A stretch of 64,000 nucleotides of DNA from Chloroflexota bacterium (GTDB lineage: Bacteria > Chloroflexota > Dehalococcoidia > Bin125): the NCBI GenBank assembly GCA_009838735.1, contig VXQZ01000037.1:84127-148126 (forward strand), read 5' to 3'. The position numbers and the translations under genes are program-made. The notes below the pieces were generated by a model. That model had not been told where the DNA came from. It did no database searches and worked only from the letters and a program-made list of their open reading frames with translations. This document shows, one piece after another, positions 60,077 through 64,000 of this stretch. The stretch's first letter is position 1. The number at the start of each line of letters is the position of its first letter.

Positions 60077-61702
60077 TCAGGACAGGCTGAAGCCCTGGTA
60101 GCCGTTCTCGGCGACTTCCGCTAGCCGCTCTCGGTATCGCGGTGCGCCGCCGGGGTAGATCATGTAGCGCTGATGATCCTGCTTGCCGTGGCCGTCAACG
60201 TTTGAGTTGTAGCCGGTAAACCAGCTCTTGATCTTGCTCATCAGCTGGAATTGGTACATCTCCTGCACGTGTTGCCGCCATTCCTGCTCGGCGCCGTCCT
60301 GAGCCTCGACTCGTCGATATCCGTGGTCGCGCATGTAGCTGAGCAAGTCGGAGATCCAGTCCACCGAGGTCTCGATGCCGCGTGGATAGTTGGTTGAGAC
60401 GGATCCGCCCTGTGGGCCGCTGAGCATCAACAGATTGGGGAATCCGGACGTCTGCATGCCGAGCAGCGTGTCCGGACTCTGTGCCCATTTGTCCCGTAGC
60501 GGTAGCCCGCCCGATCCGGTGAAGTTGATTCGATCGAACGCGCCGGTGATCGCGTCGAATCCCGTTGCATAGATGATCAGGTCAAACTCGAACTCCCGGT
60601 ACGACGTTCGGATGCCCGTTGGCGTGATGCGCTCGATCGGCGTCTCATTGATGTCGATCAGACGCACGTTGTCTCGGTTGTAGGCCTCGTAGTACTTCGT
60701 TTCGAGCGGCACCCGACGAGTGCCAAACCCATGGTCCTTGGGGATCAGCCTCTCCGCCGTGATTGGGTCGTGTACTCGTGCCCGGATTTTGTCCGCGATG
60801 AACTCCGAGTAGCCGGCGTTGGCCTCAGGGTCGATCCCGACATCGATGAAGTTGCTCATCCACTTGCTGAAGCCGGGAGTCTCGTAGAGCTGCTGCCAGA
60901 GCGCCAGCCGCTCTTCCTCGGGCACGTCGCGGTACTTGCGCTGGTCTGGGGCATGGATGAAGCCGCCGGGCGTCCGCCGGCAGAGTTCGAAGATCTCGTC
61001 GTAGGTCGCGTGAATTTCTGACTGCGTTGCATCGTCGATGCGGCCGTTGTGCAGCGGCGCGCACCAGTTGGGGCGGCGCTGGAAGACAGTCAGTTCGCCC
61101 ACCTTGTCGGCGATCTCCGCGATCACCTGGACGCCGGTTGCGCCGGTGCCAATCACCGCGACCCGCTTACCGGCCAGATCAACTTGCTCATGCGGCCAGT
61201 AGTAGGTGTGCCAGGCGTCTCCCTCGAAGCTGTCGACGCCTTCGATCCGCGGCAAGGTCGCCGCCGAGAGCATGCCGATCGCAGTCAACAGGAAGCGGCA
61301 GGTCAGCTCCCGTCCGTCCTCCAGGCTGACCGTCCAGAGATCAGTCTCATCGTCAAACGACGCGCCGTTGACCCTGCAGCCAAACTGCATGTGCTTGCGC
61401 AGGTCGAACTTGTCGACGACGTGATTGAGATAGCGCAACGTCTCCGGTTGTCCGGCGAAGTGCTCGCTCCAGTCCCATTCATCGAGCAGTTCCTGTGAGA
61501 ACGAGTAACCGTAGGTGTAGCTCTCCGAGTCGAAACGCGCGCCGGGATAGCGATTCCAGTACCAGGTGCCGCCGGGGCCGTCGGCAGTCTCGAGGACCGT
61601 CGCGTCGATGCCCAGCTCCTGCAGCTTGTACATCTGATAGATGCCCGCGACTCCGGCGCCAATGATGATCGCTTCGTGCTGGGGTTGAACCTGCTCGGTC
61701 AT
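60077..61702 (-). CDS. Baeyer-Villiger monooxygenase
   Basis: This 541-residue flavin enzyme inserts oxygen next to a ketone to form an ester or lactone. Both Rossmann motifs are present, GAGVAG (residues 15-20, FAD) and GTGATG (185-190, NADPH), and the family fingerprint FEGDAWHTYYWP (159-170; consensus FxGxxxHxxxWP) lies between them. The catalytic Arg lies in PKDHGFGTRR (about residues 321-330), followed by KYYEAYNRDNVRLID and an ATGF segment. It is close to class I cyclic-ketone and steroid/terpenoid monooxygenases. Start ATG 61702 follows GAAGGAG. The alpha/beta hydrolase is divergent, and the RND exporter lies beyond its 3' end on the same strand. Confidence 0.95.
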   Translation of the reverse strand: MTEQVQPQHEAIIIGAGVAGIYQMYKLQELGIDATVLETADGPGGTWYWNRYPGARFDSESYTYGYSFSQELLDEWDWSEHFAGQPETLRYLNHVVDKFDLRKHMQFGCRVNGASFDDETDLWTVSLEDGRELTCRFLLTAIGMLSAATLPRIEGVDSFEGDAWHTYYWPHEQVDLAGKRVAVIGTGATGVQVIAEIADKVGELTVFQRRPNWCAPLHNGRIDDATQSEIHATYDEIFELCRRTPGGFIHAPDQRKYRDVPEEERLALWQQLYETPGFSKWMSNFIDVGIDPEANAGYSEFIADKIRARVHDPITAERLIPKDHGFGTRRVPLETKYYEAYNRDNVRLIDINETPIERITPTGIRTSYREFEFDLIIYATGFDAITGAFDRINFTGSGGLPLRDKWAQSPDTLLGMQTSGFPNLLMLSGPQGGSVSTNYPRGIETSVDWISDLLSYMRDHGYRRVEAQDGAEQEWRQHVQEMYQFQLMSKIKSWFTGYNSNVDGHGKQDHQRYMIYPGGAPRYRERLAEVAENGYQGFSLS

Positions 61703-61810
61703 CGCTCGCTCCTTCACTTCGCTATGTCGAGGCTAAACGGAGCCGAATCCGTCGGCAACGGATGGGACTCAGCCACCGGCTATGTTGGCGATCGGAACCG
61801 GCTCGGTTAG

Positions 61811-62578
61811 ATGACAATCGATCTCAACGCCATCCACACCCTGATCGAAGGCGACGGCGAGCGTTCATTCCTCTTGCTGAACGGCGCCGGCCAGAGTCTG
61901 CGCACCTGGGATCATGCGGTTCCGGGGCTGCTCAGCGCCGGCCGCGTGATTCGGTTTGACGTTCCGGGGGTTGGCAAGAGTCCGTCGCCCGGCGCTCCTT
62001 ACTCGTTCGAGGAACTCGGACAGGCTGCAATGGAACTGGCTGGTCGCCATGGCGTCGGAGATCTGGTGGCGATCGGCCATGCTTGGGGCGCTCGGGCGGC
62101 GCAAGTGATCGCGCGTGATTTCGACGTCGCGGGCGTCGTGGTCGGGTCCGGCGGAGGGAAGTTTCCGCCGCTGGCCGAGCCTGAAGACATGCGTTCGCTC
62201 TACGTCCTCGATGTGGACGACTGGAGCCGGCGTTTCGAGCGGGCCTATTGCGCTCTTGACTTCAGCGCTCGCCATCCCGAGCTTGCGGACTGGCTGTTTC
62301 GACTCGTCCGCGAGACTCCCGTCGACCGCAGCGTCGTCACGGGAGCGATGGAGCGGTCGCCGGTCGACTCCTACTGGGGCAAATTCGAGTGCCCCACGCT
62401 GTTGCTCTATGGCGCGGACGATCTCGTTGGCCATTCGCAGCACGCCGAAGACTTGCACCGATTGCTGCCGGACTCCACGCTGGTGTACATCGAGCAGGCG
62501 GGCCACTTCGTCGTCGCCGAGCAAGGCGAGCGTTTCGCCGCGGAAGTGCTTCGTTGGATAGACGAGCGGGGACTATGA
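61811..62578 (+). CDS. Alpha/beta-hydrolase-fold protein lacking the Ser nucleophile
   Basis: This 255-residue protein has the complete fold of the MenH/haloperoxidase-like group: LLLNGAGQSLRTWDHAVP (oxyanion region), RFDVPGVGKSP, the elbow IGHAWGARAAQ, the acid in LLLYGADDLVG (Asp203/204) and the His in QAGHFVVAEQ (His232). At the nucleophile elbow the usual GxSxG Ser is Ala (codon GCT, residue 91), so normal esterase or lactonase chemistry is unlikely unless another residue substitutes. It may be a binding, non-hydrolytic or isomerising member. It lies divergently next to the Baeyer-Villiger monooxygenase, whose ester products a typical partner would hydrolyse. Confidence 0.85.
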   Translation: MTIDLNAIHTLIEGDGERSFLLLNGAGQSLRTWDHAVPGLLSAGRVIRFDVPGVGKSPSPGAPYSFEELGQAAMELAGRHGVGDLVAIGHAWGARAAQVIARDFDVAGVVVGSGGGKFPPLAEPEDMRSLYVLDVDDWSRRFERAYCALDFSARHPELADWLFRLVRETPVDRSVVTGAMERSPVDSYWGKFECPTLLLYGADDLVGHSQHAEDLHRLLPDSTLVYIEQAGHFVVAEQGERFAAEVLRWIDERGL

Positions 62579-62635
62579 ACTCGATGGCATCGATCCTGTT
62601 GGCGCCATCCCCGTTGCAAGGAGAGTGATGACGCC

Positions 62636-63256
62636 ATGCAGTTTCGAGTTCGCGATCGGGAGGCCATCGCCAACGGGGAGCTGACGGCCACATTTCGCCG
62701 CTGGCGCAGTCCACAGGCTCGAGTTGGCGGGCGATACCGACTCGACCCAATCGTGATCGAGGTGACGGCGGTTGACCAGATCGATCCGTCCGAGATTTCG
62801 GTTGCCGACGCTCGCGCAGCCGGCCACGACTCGCCGGCGGCTGTCCTCGGGGCGATTCACAGAATTCAGCGCAAGAGCGCGGATCCGAGTGCGCCGTTGT
62901 ATCGGGTCAGATTCATCTGTCTCGGCGAGCAACCGGATCCTCGGTCGATCCTTGCGGCCGAGGCTGGTCTCGACTCTGAGGAACTAACAGCTATCACTGC
63001 CAGGCTGGCGAAGATGGACTCCCGCGCCCGGCATGGAGCCTGGACGCGAACGACGCTTGCGGCTATCTCCGCAACGCCGGGTCGGCGCGCGGCCGAACTG
63101 GCCGCTGCGCAGGGTCGAGAGACGCAGAAGTTCAAGACCGACGTGCGCAAGCTGAAAGCGCTGGGGCTGACCATCAGCCTTGAGGTTGGCTACGAGTTGT
63201 CTCCCAGGGGCCGCGTCGTCCTCAACGCCCTGCAGTCTGCGTCGTCGAACGACTAA
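62636..63256 (+). CDS. ASCH/PUA-like domain protein
   Basis: This 206-residue protein has an N-terminal half (MQFRVRDREAIANGELTATF, VGGRYRLDPIVIEVTAVDQI, SVADARAAGHDS) with the ASCH-type layout: a conserved Arg-rich strand, then VGG-Y, an IxVxxVxxI strand pattern and an A-x-x-x-G helix. These RNA- or nucleotide-binding folds are seen in many prokaryotes and their substrates are largely unknown. The C-terminal part (about 105-200) resembles a helical winged-helix-like region (RRAAELAAAQGRETQKFKTD). ATG 62636 follows AAGGAGAG. It follows the alpha/beta hydrolase by 60 nt on the same strand. Confidence 0.6.
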   Translation: MQFRVRDREAIANGELTATFRRWRSPQARVGGRYRLDPIVIEVTAVDQIDPSEISVADARAAGHDSPAAVLGAIHRIQRKSADPSAPLYRVRFICLGEQPDPRSILAAEAGLDSEELTAITARLAKMDSRARHGAWTRTTLAAISATPGRRAAELAAAQGRETQKFKTDVRKLKALGLTISLEVGYELSPRGRVVLNALQSASSND

Positions 63257-63660
63257 CCCTGGCGTCCCTCCACGATCTCGCGCGCTGCGTTGACGACGCG
63301 CGGCATGGCCTCAGCTACCTCATGTTCGTTGAGTCCGAAGGCAACAGACTCGTAGCCTGCGCGCTCGATCATCGACCTCAGGCGGCCCCGTTCAAAGACG
63401 TTCAGGGTCCAGTCGAGTGAATCGCCGGCCGCGGTCAGGTCGAGCATCAGCCGCTCATCGTCGGCTTCAGGGCCGTAGTGATAGTGAGGAGCGACGCGGA
63501 AACAGTCGAAGCGAAGCAGCTCGGTGTCCTGTCCTTCGACGTCGGCGCGTACCTCGATGCAGAGTCCCTCGTCGCCGGCGATGTCGTCGCGGTAGCGCAT
63601 GGCGAAGGCGATGCCTCCCGCGTCAACTCGAGCCTGGTCAGTTGCTGGCTCGTCACTCAT
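63253..63660 (-). CDS. Hypothetical protein
   Basis: This 135-residue protein has no signal peptide or membrane helix. VDAGGIAFAMRYRDDIAGDE and LCIEVRADVEGQDTELLRFD look like beta-strands, followed by a YHYGPEADDERL segment and two helices. Its evenly mixed composition suggests a genuine folded protein. I do not recognise the family with confidence. Its stop overlaps the end of the ASCH-type gene by 4 nt (convergent). The start ATG at 63660 has GGGAGATGA upstream. Confidence 0.6.
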   Translation of the reverse strand: MSDEPATDQARVDAGGIAFAMRYRDDIAGDEGLCIEVRADVEGQDTELLRFDCFRVAPHYHYGPEADDERLMLDLTAAGDSLDWTLNVFERGRLRSMIERAGYESVAFGLNEHEVAEAMPRVVNAAREIVEGRQG

Positions 63661-63790
63661 GATTCATCTCCCGCCTCTGCGGTTGGTTCGGTCTCTGGCT
63701 GAAATCAGGATAGGAACTTGCGCTCCGGTTTGGGATGGCGTTAGGAGCATGGCGCCTGCGTTCCGCATCGGTGAATCGGTCTGGCTATCG

Positions 63791-64000
63791 CTAGGCCAAC
63801 AAGCGCTCTGCCAGTTCGACAAAGTCGTCGACGATGATGTCGGGCTGGTACTCAGAGTCTTCGGTCGGCAGCCGATATCGATTCACATACGCGGCCCTGA
63901 ATCCACAGGCCTGTGCGCCCAGAATGTCGAAAGAGTGCGCGGCGACCATCATGACCTCGCCAGGCTCGCACCGCAGGCGCTGAATCGCTTTGCGATAGAT
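63791..64000 (-). CDS. Haloacid dehalogenase type II/HAD phosphatase, C-terminal part (cut by window edge)
   Basis: Sixty-nine residues before TAG are visible, beginning IYRKAIQRLRCEPGEVMMVA, then AHSFDILGAQACGFRAAYVN and ending PDIIVDDFVELAERLL. The MVAAHSFDILGAQACGF segment is the conserved motif of 2-haloacid dehalogenases (MVAAHxWDxxGAxxAG), and VDDF is the typical end. The family removes halide from 2-haloacids or acts as a phosphatase. The catalytic N-terminal Asp lies beyond the window. No other gene is seen between 63661 and 63790. Confidence 0.8.
   Translation of the reverse strand: MYRKAIQRLRCEPGEVMMVAAHSFDILGAQACGFRAAYVNRYRLPTEDSEYQPDIIVDDFVELAERLLA

Overview
The window is a high-GC bacterial chromosome segment. 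The likeliest source is an uncultured Chloroflexota of the Dehalococcoidia/SAR202 type. This is an inference from several signs: a one-piece tmRNA whose tag reads ...GETRELALAA, which as I recall resembles the Dehalococcoides tag; Tat-exported lipoproteins; a selenocysteine synthase; and an abundance of class III CoA-transferases, acyl-CoA dehydrogenases and flavin/Rieske/P450 oxygenases. No rRNA gene or plasmid/phage backbone is present to settle the taxonomy.

Layout. 0-9.3 kb: the end of a glycine-betaine ABC permease, a small membrane protein and a betaine-binding lipoprotein whose binding domain is duplicated in tandem; smpB plus the tmRNA gene; an XRE regulator; and a peptide-type ABC importer (binding protein, two permeases, no ATPase). 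9.3-16.9 kb: mutL-mutS (translationally coupled, minus strand) and a NuoE/NuoF-like NADH-oxidising pair. 17-24.8 kb: SMP-30 lactonase, SDR, dienelactone hydrolase, a second Tat peptide-binding lipoprotein, a HAD protein, NrtS and a HigBA-type toxin-antitoxin pair. 24.8-32.3 kb: acyl-CoA dehydrogenase, a double-domain CoA-transferase, a TPP enzyme and an amidase. 32.3-47.5 kb: housekeeping genes (rph, serA with a class V aminotransferase, selA, mutS2, rarA, Nudix, DinB) and a HTH gene apparently broken by a palindromic repeat. 47.5-52.7 kb: a lipoprotein M16 peptidase and a polytopic membrane protein carrying an endonuclease/phosphatase domain. 52.7-62.6 kb: an oxidative cluster, in order FAD amine-oxidase-like protein, Rieske oxygenase, GPP34-cytochrome P450 fusion, RND/MMPL exporter, Baeyer-Villiger monooxygenase and an alpha/beta hydrolase without its nucleophile. 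The right edge cuts a haloacid dehalogenase.

The oxidative cluster is the best candidate for an undescribed system. A GPP34 (GOLPH3/Vps74-type, membrane-lipid-binding) domain fused to a P450 sits next to a Rieske oxygenase resembling sterol-ring oxidising enzymes and an HpnN-like RND transporter. Together they suggest oxidative tailoring and transport of a membrane isoprenoid or another hydrophobic lipid. This is inferred; no substrate can be read from sequence.

Three genome-scale habits stand out. Short palindromic repeats of at least three families occur about 15 times in 64 kb, twice inside coding sequence. Four lipoproteins share a Gln-rich linker right after the lipidated Cys. Several genes have a TANNNT box 6-8 nt before the start codon and no Shine-Dalgarno sequence, which suggests leaderless mRNAs. 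No CRISPR array, prophage, insertion sequence or tRNA gene was seen.
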